Positions 1 to 6,597 of a stretch of 7,488 nt of DNA are shown here, piece after piece (the first letter of the stretch is position 1; each line of letters begins with the position of its first letter). The notes under the pieces are model-generated. The model did not search any database. It was given only the letters and a program-made list of their open reading frames with translations, and was not told the origin of the DNA. The DNA is from Anaerolineaceae bacterium (lineage in GTDB: Bacteria; Chloroflexota; Anaerolineae; Anaerolineales; Anaerolineaceae). A program made the position numbers and the translations under genes. The stretch lies in contig DPKV01000041.1 in NCBI GenBank assembly GCA_003542325.1, positions 1 to 7,488 of the forward strand. Reading direction: 5' to 3'.

Positions 1-1
1 C

Positions 2-919
2 ATGCCATTATTCTCTATCAATAACGACAAATTGGAACGAGTAAAGAAAATCGACTTCAAACTGGAAAGGGACTTGCAGAAACTCACAGAAGAGAATCTT
101 CAAGAGATCTTCGGCCTGGAAATGGTTACATCAGAATTTCAACTAAATAAATTGAGAATTGACACCCTGGCCTTTGATAAAGAGTCAAATTCTTTTGTAA
201 TAATTGAATATAAAAGAGGAGTTAATTTCAGTGTTATTGACCAGGGATATGCTTATTTGGCCTTACTATTGAATAATAAAGCTGACTTTATTTTGGAATA
301 CAATGAACATATGGATAAGAATTTAAGAAGGGATGATGTGGATTGGTCACAATCCAAGGTAATCTTTATTGCGCCACAGTTTACCACATATCAGCTCAAA
401 TCTATAGAATTTAAAGATTTAGCCTTTGAATTATGGGAAGTTAATAGATTTAATAATGGTAATATTCTTTTTAATCAGATTAAATCACAAGATACCAACG
501 AATCAATTACTACTGTTAGTAAAAGCAATAAAAATGTGCAAAAGGTTATTGATGAAGTAAAAGTAATGAGTGAAGAGGATCATTTTAAAAATTCTAATGA
601 AGATATTATAGAATTATACCAGAAAATAAAAAGTAAAATCCTGGAAATCGATAGTAATATAGAAATTAGGGTGTATGTAACGTTTATTTCTTTCAAAATA
701 GAAAAAGACTTTGTTTGTGCTGGTCTCCAGCAGAAGCAGATGAAGCTGTGGTTAAATTTACCTAAAGGAAAATTGGATGATCCGCGGGAAATGGCCAGAG
801 ATGTTTCTAAGGTTGGTCACTGGGGTCTGGGTGACTATGAGATTACTTTAAAACCAGAAAGTGATTTAAATTATTTAATGACTTTAATAGAACAGTCTTA
901 CACGAAGAATTCTTCTTAA
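2..919 (+). CDS. PD-(D/E)XK nuclease-like protein with C-terminal DUF5655-type domain
   Basis: This 305-residue protein has two parts. Residues about 15-150 look like a restriction-endonuclease fold: a helix with TEEN (29-32), then D54 in RIDTLAFD, then a strand carrying E69-Y-K71, which together fit the D...ExK metal-binding pattern, followed by Q81 in a helix as in NucS/DUF91-like nucleases. Residues about 200-300 match the DUF5655 pattern (start of domain LYQKIKSKI, then the conserved-looking GHWGLGDYEI at 272-281). The linker at about 160-200 is polar and asparagine/lysine-rich. Proteins of this architecture are usually annotated as hypothetical; a nuclease role is inferred from the motif, and no substrate is known to me. 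The ATG at base 2 fits the family-like N-terminus, but its ribosome site lies outside the window. Codon use is strongly AT-rich, unlike the genes from 2834 onward. The gene converges on a methyltransferase gene and overlaps it by 77 bp, a context suggestive of a restriction or defence island. Confidence 0.8.
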   Translation: MPLFSINNDKLERVKKIDFKLERDLQKLTEENLQEIFGLEMVTSEFQLNKLRIDTLAFDKESNSFVIIEYKRGVNFSVIDQGYAYLALLLNNKADFILEYNEHMDKNLRRDDVDWSQSKVIFIAPQFTTYQLKSIEFKDLAFELWEVNRFNNGNILFNQIKSQDTNESITTVSKSNKNVQKVIDEVKVMSEEDHFKNSNEDIIELYQKIKSKILEIDSNIEIRVYVTFISFKIEKDFVCAGLQQKQMKLWLNLPKGKLDDPREMARDVSKVGHWGLGDYEITLKPESDLNYLMTLIEQSYTKNSS

Positions 920-2612
920 AATTTTTATTTCTAAATCCAATAATTTCTTTTTCTTTAATGAGTATTGGATAAAAGCAATTTGCTGCATCGGTTCGCAAAT
1001 GTGCCCCTTTTGAAACATTTCTTAATGGGCGAATGTCAGGATTGTCTTCTCTATTTTCTAAACCAATGTAATTTCCATTGAGTGGATATAAAAAATAAGC
1101 ATATTCATGTGTTGACGAGAAATTATTCCCTTGTTGACCTGTAGCATTGTGAATCACTACTACACAAGTCTTCTGTCTATCCCAAAAGATTGTTGAGAAT
1201 AAATTCCCCAAGGATTCTTGTTCAACTTCATCTATTGCACAAACAAAAACTGAGTTTTTTGCCAATAAAGGTTTTGATTGTGACGCTCTATTTTCAATTA
1301 ATGAAAGCCAACTCGAATGTTTATATGTGTTTTCGTATGAAATTTCTGTTGAATCTGCGTTATAAGGGGGATCAATATAAATCGCATCAATTTTTCCTTT
1401 AAATTTTTTTGTAAGGGTTAGTAATGCTTGATAATTTTCTGAGTGAATTAACCAACCATCAATATTTTCTTCTAAATTAATAAAGCTGGAAATTATGAAG
1501 GATTCAATATTAGGAAAGAATCTTGTATCTATTGATAAAAATTGAGCATTATTTGTGCTGAACTTTTCTTTAGCGCTATTTATATTGATTTTTCTAAGTA
1601 AGTCTTGTGGAGTAATCTTTTGCGAAAGAATGTCTAAAAAATACCATTCCTCGATTTGTTTTTCCATCCCCGGGTGTTCGAAGAGCTTTTCCAGCAAATC
1701 TTCCCGGCCGGGTTGGAGGAAATGGTCAAGGGTGATGATATAGTGGCTGTTGCGGACGAACTTGGGTTTGTTCCAGATCTTGACCAGCTCGTCCTCGAAT
1801 TGGCTGATGAAGGCGATCACTTTATAAGCGATCCCTTTCAGGGTTTGAAGCTGTGCCAGGCGTTCGGCTGACCAGATGTCGGCCTGGTCCTTGAAGAGGT
1901 ACTGGTACATCCACAGGTCGAACTGCTCTTCGAGGAAAGCGCGGGCGTTCTTGTTGATGAAGAAGTCCACTTCGGATTGTTTCTCGAAGACCCGGAAAGC
2001 TTTACCCAGGGTCTCATCCGAGAGGTCAATCTCCGCTTTTCGCAGGTCTCTCAGGATATCATCGACCTTGGTGACCCGGCCGCGTTCGGAATAGGCGGTA
2101 TTGAAGACCAGCGCACCATCCGGCGCGACGTCCCGGAAGGTGAAGACCACATCGCGCTTTTCGTTGGCGCGCTTGTGCTCGATCTGGCTGGCATCGAAAT
2201 AAAAATTGATCCCATCCACCTCAACCTTAAGGCTGTTGAAGATCCGGTCCGTCTTGACGTAATAAAGCATGTGGGTCTTCCAGAAGAGGACTACGTCCCG
2301 GTCATCGGTGTAAACCTTTTCGTAAATGTTCTGGTGCAGGGGGGTATAGCGGAAATATATGGAGCCGCTTTCACTGAAATAGCGCTCGAAAAAGGTGAAA
2401 AGCTTATCGAAGAGTTCTTCGCGGAATTGGGGGAAAGGTTCCAGAGCGGCGTCGATATCCTTTTTAAGATGGGGAAAAACACCTTCGGTGTAGTAGCGGG
2501 ATTTGATCCGCATCAGGTTGATGAAACCCGATTCGCCTTCAATCTCCGCGCCGACGAAGATGTCCCGCAGGGCGGTGAAAAACTGGTTTTCATGAAAGTG
2601 GCTGTTGGTCAT
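843..2612 (-). CDS. Truncated Mod-like (type III-style) adenine-specific DNA methyltransferase
   Basis: This encodes 589 residues from the ATG at 2612. That start is preferred because GGGAGAGGA lies a few bases upstream; an in-frame TTG eight codons earlier has no better site. The protein resembles the large N6-adenine methyltransferases of the Mod/COG2189 kind. A long N-terminal region (about 1-380) precedes the catalytic motif IV, IDPPYN, with DPPY at residues 414-417, followed by the typical YKHSSWLSLIENR. In beta-class enzymes the AdoMet-binding FxGxG motif comes after DPPY, but none is visible. Homology-like sequence ends near IIGF (about 560), and the last 25-30 residues are antisense to the convergent gene. 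Full-length relatives are, from memory, considerably longer, so the product is probably inactive or the gene is a pseudogene in open frame. GC falls sharply near base 1665 (residue 316), suggesting a recombinant origin. No Res helicase gene is adjacent. Confidence 0.8.
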   Translation of the reverse strand: MTNSHFHENQFFTALRDIFVGAEIEGESGFINLMRIKSRYYTEGVFPHLKKDIDAALEPFPQFREELFDKLFTFFERYFSESGSIYFRYTPLHQNIYEKVYTDDRDVVLFWKTHMLYYVKTDRIFNSLKVEVDGINFYFDASQIEHKRANEKRDVVFTFRDVAPDGALVFNTAYSERGRVTKVDDILRDLRKAEIDLSDETLGKAFRVFEKQSEVDFFINKNARAFLEEQFDLWMYQYLFKDQADIWSAERLAQLQTLKGIAYKVIAFISQFEDELVKIWNKPKFVRNSHYIITLDHFLQPGREDLLEKLFEHPGMEKQIEEWYFLDILSQKITPQDLLRKININSAKEKFSTNNAQFLSIDTRFFPNIESFIISSFINLEENIDGWLIHSENYQALLTLTKKFKGKIDAIYIDPPYNADSTEISYENTYKHSSWLSLIENRASQSKPLLAKNSVFVCAIDEVEQESLGNLFSTIFWDRQKTCVVVIHNATGQQGNNFSSTHEYAYFLYPLNGNYIGLENREDNPDIRPLRNVSKGAHLRTDAANCFYPILIKEKEIIGFRNKNFKKNSSCKTVLLKSLNNLNHFLVLK

Positions 2613-2615
2613 ATC

Positions 2616-2626
2616 GTTCCTCTCCC
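2616..2626 (-). promoter_or_regulatory. Ribosome binding site deciding the methyltransferase start
   Basis: On the - strand, AAAGGGAGAGGAACGAT directly precedes the ATG at 2610-2612. The purine-rich GGGAGAGGA is at normal Shine-Dalgarno spacing for this ATG and lies downstream of the alternative TTG at 2634-2636, so it supports the shorter protein. Confidence 0.6.
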
Positions 2627-2634
2627 TTTTGTGC

Positions 2635-2664
2635 AATATGATGATTTTACCTTAATGCCGTCAA
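2635..2664 (-). promoter_or_regulatory. Possible sigma70-type promoter for the methyltransferase gene
   Basis: On the - strand a TTGACG box (2659-2664, 5 of 6 to consensus) is followed after 18 bases by CATATT (2635-2640, 4 of 6). Transcription would begin near 2628, just ahead of the GGGAGAGGA ribosome site, giving a short leader. A perfect TATAAT on the same strand at 2732-2737 lacks a recognisable -35 box, so it is a weaker alternative. The assignment rests on consensus matching only. Confidence 0.3.
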
Positions 2665-2768
2665 AGAAGCCTGTGAATCTAGGGGAAAATGGCAAAATAC
2701 TTGGTGGGAGAGTGCGATTTTATGTGGATAGATTATATTAAGGTTGAAATACTTAGATTGCTTCATCT

Positions 2769-2793
2769 CGCCAGCGTCTCACGACGCTTGGCG
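2769..2793. terminator. Stem-loop after the transporter operon, without a U-tract
   Basis: CGCCAGCGTC (2769-2778) pairs with GACGCTTGGCG (2783-2793) across a TCAC loop, giving a 10-bp GC-rich stem with a single bulged T. It lies 41 bases beyond the stop codon of the ABC ATPase gene, so on the - strand it could end or protect the operon transcript. No run of T follows on either strand, so it does not meet the usual intrinsic terminator pattern. The rest of 2637-2833 holds the probable methyltransferase promoter and no other gene that I can support. Confidence 0.4.
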
Positions 2794-2833
2794 CTGCGCT
2801 GATCACCGGTAAAGGGACTGCCGCGCTCCAACC

Positions 2834-4183
2834 TTACCCCTTCACTCCCCCATTCACCACAATCGCATTCGGCCACCGCTGCAGCGCGTTCGGCAATAAT
2901 GCAGACCTGACCACGACGCAGGCGACCCGGTATTTCCCCTCATCCAACCGTGCCATCCCGGCCAGCAGGCCCTTGCCCTGGAAGAACTCGACCGGCCCGA
3001 GTTCGTCAATGACCAGCAGGTCACTTGTCTCCGCTGCGGCCAGGCGCAGGTTAGCCCAATCCATGGCTGCCGCGTCAAAGGCCCAGCGCGGGGTGCGGAT
3101 GGCGGCGGAGTCGTTTTCCCGTAGCTGCGCCAACTGCTGCCGGTCGCCGGTGGCGAGGTCCACGACCTGAATGCCGGTCTTGCGGCCGTCCTTGAAGGTG
3201 CTGGGGGAGAGGATCCCGCTGACGGACAGCCCGGTATTGCGGGCGAGTTCGATCAGGCGGGTGACCCAGGTGGTCTTGCCGACGCCGCTCAGGCCGGTGA
3301 CGAGGATCAGTTGGGGGTCATTTTGTCCGTTGGAGAAGACCCGGCTCAGGAAGCTGTCCGGTTCATGGAGGGATTCGGGTTCCAGTGCGATGGGCCGCTG
3401 GGTGATGACCGCCACGGGGGTCTGAACGTGGTCGATTTCTTTGGTGATGACCTCGGTGCGGATGCCGTAGACGGCTGAGAGCAGCGATTCGGTGAGGGTT
3501 TCCTGCGGGCTGCCATAAGCGGTGACCCAGCCGCCGGTCATGAGCAGGACCCGGTCGGCGTAGGAGAGGGCGTTGTTGGGTGAGTGGGAGGCAATGATGA
3601 AGGACAGGCCCCGGTCCGACAGCTGGTTGACGATCTCCAGAATGCGGTGCTGGTTGCTGAGGTCGAGGTGTGCGGTGGGTTCGTCCATCAGGAGCACCCG
3701 GCATTTCTGCGCCAGGCCGCGGGCGATGAGGACGAGCTGCTGTTCGCCGCCGCTGATCTCGGTGTAGGGGCGGTCGCGCAGTTCAAACAGCCCCACCTGC
3801 GCCAGAGCTTCATCGGCAATGGCCTGGTCTTCGTGGTTGGGAGAGCCCAGCCAGCCCAGGTGCGGTGCGCGGCCCATCATGACCATCTCCCGGACCGTGA
3901 AGCCGAATACGGGGGTGTGCATCTGCGGGATCAGGCCGACCTCGCGGGCGCGTTCGGCTGCGGAGAAGTCCCTGATCGGTTTGTCATCGAGCAGCACCTC
4001 GCCGCCGTCCGGCTGGAGCAGTCCGGCCAGGCAGGAGAGCAGGGTGGTCTTTCCGCTGCCGTTGCGGCCGAGGATGTAGAGCGTTTCGCCGGCCCCGACC
4101 GCCAGGGAGACGTCGTGAAGGACGGTTTGGCCGGGGAGGTAGCTGAAGTTGAGGTGGCTGGCTTGCAGGCGCATGGTCACCAT
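2834..4183 (-). CDS. FepC/BtuD-type ABC transporter ATPase fused to a THEP1-like NTPase
   Basis: This 449-residue protein has two P-loop units. The first (about 4-250) is the ATPase of a FecCD-class importer: Walker A GRNGSGKTT (39-47), Q-loop Q87, signature ISGGE (143-147), Walker B VLLMDEPT with D167-E168, D-loop HLD and switch H200. After a linker (about 255-288) comes a second nucleotide-binding domain: Walker A GLSGVGKTT (297-305), then GILSPSTFKDGRKTGI, RWAFDAAAMDW, and Walker B LLVIDELGPVEF with D393-E394. That order matches the NTPase_1/THEP1 nucleoside-triphosphatase family, and at about 160 residues the domain looks complete. Family ABC ATPases are normally about 260 residues, so the fusion explains the length. 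The ATG at 4183 overlaps the permease stop; the ATG at 4174, just after that stop, is an alternative. Longer reading frames upstream are antisense-like noise over the permease gene. The first half should power import; the role of the second is unknown. Confidence 0.9.
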   Translation of the reverse strand: MVTMRLQASHLNFSYLPGQTVLHDVSLAVGAGETLYILGRNGSGKTTLLSCLAGLLQPDGGEVLLDDKPIRDFSAAERAREVGLIPQMHTPVFGFTVREMVMMGRAPHLGWLGSPNHEDQAIADEALAQVGLFELRDRPYTEISGGEQQLVLIARGLAQKCRVLLMDEPTAHLDLSNQHRILEIVNQLSDRGLSFIIASHSPNNALSYADRVLLMTGGWVTAYGSPQETLTESLLSAVYGIRTEVITKEIDHVQTPVAVITQRPIALEPESLHEPDSFLSRVFSNGQNDPQLILVTGLSGVGKTTWVTRLIELARNTGLSVSGILSPSTFKDGRKTGIQVVDLATGDRQQLAQLRENDSAAIRTPRWAFDAAAMDWANLRLAAAETSDLLVIDELGPVEFFQGKGLLAGMARLDEGKYRVACVVVRSALLPNALQRWPNAIVVNGGVKG

Positions 4184-5220
4184 CCCATCCGGTTGCGCCG
4201 CAGGAGGAGGATCAGGATCGGCACGCCCAGCAGCCCGGTCAGCACCCCCAGCGGGATCTCGCCGGGGAGGACGGTGCGGGCGACGGTATCCATCAGGAGC
4301 ATGAAGGCGGCGCCCAGCGCGATGCTGGCGGGCAGCAGGCGTTTGTGGTCCGGCCCGACCAGCAGCCGCCCGGCGTGGGGGATGACCAGCCCGACCCAGC
4401 CGATCACGCCGCTGACGGAAACGGCCGCGGCGGTCATCAGGGTGGCGCACAGGATGACCCACAGTTTGGAACGGGCGGGGTCCATCCCGAGGGATTTCGC
4501 TTCTGCATCCCCCAGGGAGAGGATGTTCAGCCGCCAGCGGATAAGGAGCAGGAAGACCACGCCGCCGATGATAATGACCGCCAGGGCGGGGATATCCGTC
4601 CAGGTGATCGTGGTCAGGCTGCCGAGGAGCCAGAAGGTGATGGCGGGGAGGGTGTCCAGGGGGTCCGCCAGGTATTTGAGCAGGGCGATCAGGGAATTGA
4701 AGAGCGACCCGATCAGGATGCCCATCAGGGTCAGGACGAGCAGCGGGCTGGATTTGTAGAGACGGCTGCCAAAAAAGGCCAGAAAGACCGCCAGCAGACC
4801 GAAAGCAAAGGCGAAAAGCTGCACCTGCCAGGCGTCACGGAAGAGCAGGAGGGCCAGCGCCGCGCCGAAGCCCGCGCCGGAGGTGACGCCGAGGATGTTG
4901 GAATCGACGAGGGGGTTCTTGAAGATGGCCTGAAAGGCTGTGCCGGTCGCGCCAAAGCTGGCGCCGATCAGCAGGGCGGCCAGTGCCCGGGGAAGGCGGA
5001 TGCGGAGGACAAGCTGTTGGGCGACCTCCGGGATATCCGCTGCCAAATTGGGGAAAAACGGTGAGAGCAAAGACCGGCCGACTTCTCCGGGCGTGATCGG
5101 GTAGCGTCCCAATAGGAGGGCCAACCCGAACAGGATCACCGGCAGGATATAGATGACCAGGCCGGTGATCCAGGGATGTTTATGCTTTGGTGCGTCAGTT
5201 GATGGCGCAGAGTGAGTCAA
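4177..5220 (-). CDS. FecCD-family ABC transporter permease
   Basis: This membrane subunit of a type II importer (iron-siderophore, cobalamin, heme or molybdate class) has 347 residues from the TTG at 5220, the normal family length. A hydrophobic helix starts at about residue 18 (WITGLVIYILPVILFG), and many further membrane segments follow. Family signatures are clear: RLPRALAALLIGASFG (RLPR at 75-78), FKNPLVDSNILGVTSGAG, LSLGDAEAKSLGMDP, and near the C-terminus GVIGWVGLVIPHAGRLLVGPDHKRLLP followed by MDTVAR and GEIPLGVLTGLLG. No ATG occurs in frame near the start. TTG at 5220 has GGAAG a few bases upstream and overlaps the end of the binding-protein gene by 26 bp, which suggests translational coupling. 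A start at 5415 would add 65 residues that merely shadow the preceding gene. The homodimer would pair with the ATPase encoded immediately downstream. The substrate cannot be deduced. Confidence 0.9.
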   Translation of the reverse strand: MTHSAPSTDAPKHKHPWITGLVIYILPVILFGLALLLGRYPITPGEVGRSLLSPFFPNLAADIPEVAQQLVLRIRLPRALAALLIGASFGATGTAFQAIFKNPLVDSNILGVTSGAGFGAALALLLFRDAWQVQLFAFAFGLLAVFLAFFGSRLYKSSPLLVLTLMGILIGSLFNSLIALLKYLADPLDTLPAITFWLLGSLTTITWTDIPALAVIIIGGVVFLLLIRWRLNILSLGDAEAKSLGMDPARSKLWVILCATLMTAAAVSVSGVIGWVGLVIPHAGRLLVGPDHKRLLPASIALGAAFMLLMDTVARTVLPGEIPLGVLTGLLGVPILILLLRRNRMGW

Positions 5221-6586
5221 TTTCTTCCGCCGATATGTCGTAGTTGTAGAAGGTGTTATAGAAATATTGTACCTGCTCACCGCAATCCGGGGTGTCCAGA
5301 TCGGGGTAAAGGAGATTGGACAGCCAGATGATGGCGATGACCGTATCGGGTGTGGGCGTATCCCAGGGGGCGACCAGTTTGGGCATGCGATAGACCCGGC
5401 CGGCCTGGACGGCATCGAGAATCTGCCAGTCGGGGTCTTCGGTGATGGCGCCGACGGATGCGCCGCCGTAGGGCGGGACGAGGATCAGATCGGCGTCCCA
5501 GGCCGCAACCTGCTCCAGGTTGACGTCGTTCCAGTAACCGGTCAGGTCCGCGCTGACGGATATGCCGCCTGCGATCTCGATCAGGCTGGACTGGATCATC
5601 TCACCGCTGGCAATACGCAAGGGGCTGGTGCCGGTGAAGAGGACTCTGAGCTGGTCAGCCTCGGTGAGGGTCTCGGTTTGCTCAAGAATAGCCGCTTCGA
5701 TCCACTCGTAATACTTCACCCAGGCCTCAGCTTGCGCGGTTGTGTTGGGGCCAAAGAGCTGGCCGGTGAGCAGGATGGCCTCTTTGAGGGCTTCGGGTGT
5801 TTCGGCATCATAAGGGAAGTAGGGCACACCCAACTCGCTGACGGTGTCCAGCCAGGCCGTGCGGGCGCTGGTGATGATCAGGTCGGGGTTGCGGTTGGCG
5901 GCTTCTTCAAGGTTGAAATCATCCTGGCTGAAGTAGTCATCGCCGATCAGGGATTCAAAGCGGGGATCGATCCGACTCATGGCGGCAGCGCCGGCTTCAT
6001 CCCGCGCGCCGAGGTAACTGGCAGCCACCAGGCGTCCGCCCGCACCCACGCTGTAGACCATGGCCGTTGAGGGGCCGTAGGTGGAAATCACGCGGTGGAT
6101 GGGCTGCTGGAAGGTGATCGTGTTGCCCGCCTGGTCGGTCAGGGTAATGGAGGACGGAAGTTCGCCCAGGTCGATCAGCAGCTGCTGACCGTCGGGGGAT
6201 ACGGCGAAGCCGATGAAATTGGTCAGGTCGGCGTTTTCGCTTTGGGGGACCATTTGCCAGCCGGGCAGGAAGGTCGCCGGGAGGGGTTCCAATGAGAAGG
6301 CTTCGTCCTCGGGCGCGGCCTGCACCAACAGGTCGCCGCCTTCATCGACGAAGGCGGGCAGTTCACCCGCAAACAGGGAGCCATACAGCGACGTGATGAC
6401 GGGTTGGACGCTGTCGTCCGCCTGGATCGTGAACCTGCCTGTGGTATCCGTTGCTTCTTCCTCGGATGGAAGGGGTGTTGCTTCCGGCCCGGCTGGTGCA
6501 GCGGTCTGGGTAGCCGGGACGCAGCCGGTGACTACCATAACGGCTGTCAGTGTCAGAACGAGAGTGATGTAAAGTTGACGTTTAAT
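5195..6586 (-). CDS. Lipoprotein substrate-binding protein of the FecCD-type importer (ATT start)
   Basis: This encodes 463 residues if translation begins at the ATT at 6586. That reading gives a complete lipoprotein signal: MKRQ, a hydrophobic stretch LYITLVLTLTAVMVV, and lipobox VTGC with Cys22. AAAGGTGAT sits at proper spacing before the ATT. The first in-frame ATG, at 6538, would leave only five residues before the cysteine and has no ribosome site. After Cys22 comes a Thr/Pro/Glu-rich linker (about 23-50), then about 100 unassigned residues, then a Peripla_BP_2/TroA-like domain (about 147-430). The domain contains QPIHRVIS, the pattern NRNPDLIITS, the second-lobe WDADLILVPP, and the closing VYRMPKLVAPWDTPTPDT. 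Near the end, Cys435 and Cys460 could form a disulfide. The protein would sit outside the membrane and deliver a ligand, probably a metal chelate or corrinoid, to the permease. The gene starts 4 bases after the padR stop. Confidence 0.88.
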   Translation of the reverse strand: MKRQLYITLVLTLTAVMVVTGCVPATQTAAPAGPEATPLPSEEEATDTTGRFTIQADDSVQPVITSLYGSLFAGELPAFVDEGGDLLVQAAPEDEAFSLEPLPATFLPGWQMVPQSENADLTNFIGFAVSPDGQQLLIDLGELPSSITLTDQAGNTITFQQPIHRVISTYGPSTAMVYSVGAGGRLVAASYLGARDEAGAAAMSRIDPRFESLIGDDYFSQDDFNLEEAANRNPDLIITSARTAWLDTVSELGVPYFPYDAETPEALKEAILLTGQLFGPNTTAQAEAWVKYYEWIEAAILEQTETLTEADQLRVLFTGTSPLRIASGEMIQSSLIEIAGGISVSADLTGYWNDVNLEQVAAWDADLILVPPYGGASVGAITEDPDWQILDAVQAGRVYRMPKLVAPWDTPTPDTVIAIIWLSNLLYPDLDTPDCGEQVQYFYNTFYNYDISAEEIDSLCAIN

Positions 6587-6597
6587 GGGATCACCTT
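6584..6597 (-). promoter_or_regulatory. Ribosome binding site and rare ATT start of the binding-protein gene
   Basis: On the - strand, AAAGGTGATCCCATT runs through the padR stop (TGA at 6591-6593). AAGGTGA is a strong Shine-Dalgarno match with normal spacing to the ATT at 6584-6586. No ATG, GTG or TTG lies in frame near this position, and the frame downstream at once encodes Lys-Arg and a signal-peptide core. ATT initiation is established for E. coli infC but is rare; a base error turning ATG into ATT is the main alternative. Confidence 0.65.

Noticed and set aside
935..970. Inverted repeat ATCCAATA/TATTGGAT as a terminator between the convergent genes
   Set aside because: The stem is only 8 bp and AT-rich with a 20-base loop and no suitable following T-run, and it lies within methyltransferase coding sequence.
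2613..2636. TTG start giving the methyltransferase eight extra residues
   Set aside because: The GGGAGAGGA ribosome site lies inside this extension and serves the ATG at 2612.
1977..2741. 254-codon open frame on the + strand opposite the methyltransferase N-terminus
   Set aside because: It mirrors the real gene on the other strand; no ribosome site or family pattern was seen.
4184..4462. N-terminal extension of the ATPase frame to an upstream ATG at 4462
   Set aside because: The added 93 residues are Arg/Pro/Ala-rich and merely read the permease gene in another frame; a normal ABC N-terminus begins at 4183 or 4174.
3584..4759. 391-codon open frame on the + strand across the ATPase and permease genes
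   Set aside because: It runs antisense to two clearly recognisable transporter genes, has low-complexity Arg/Gly/Asp-rich content and no family features; long antisense frames are expected in GC-rich coding DNA.
5221..5415. N-terminal extension of the permease to an ATG at 5415
   Set aside because: The added 65 residues are an out-of-frame reading of the binding-protein gene; the first membrane helix starts well after 5220.
5267..6070. 267-codon open frame on the + strand opposite the binding-protein gene
   Set aside because: It is antisense to a gene with a clear lipoprotein signal and binding domain, and its product is glycine/aspartate-rich without recognisable motifs.
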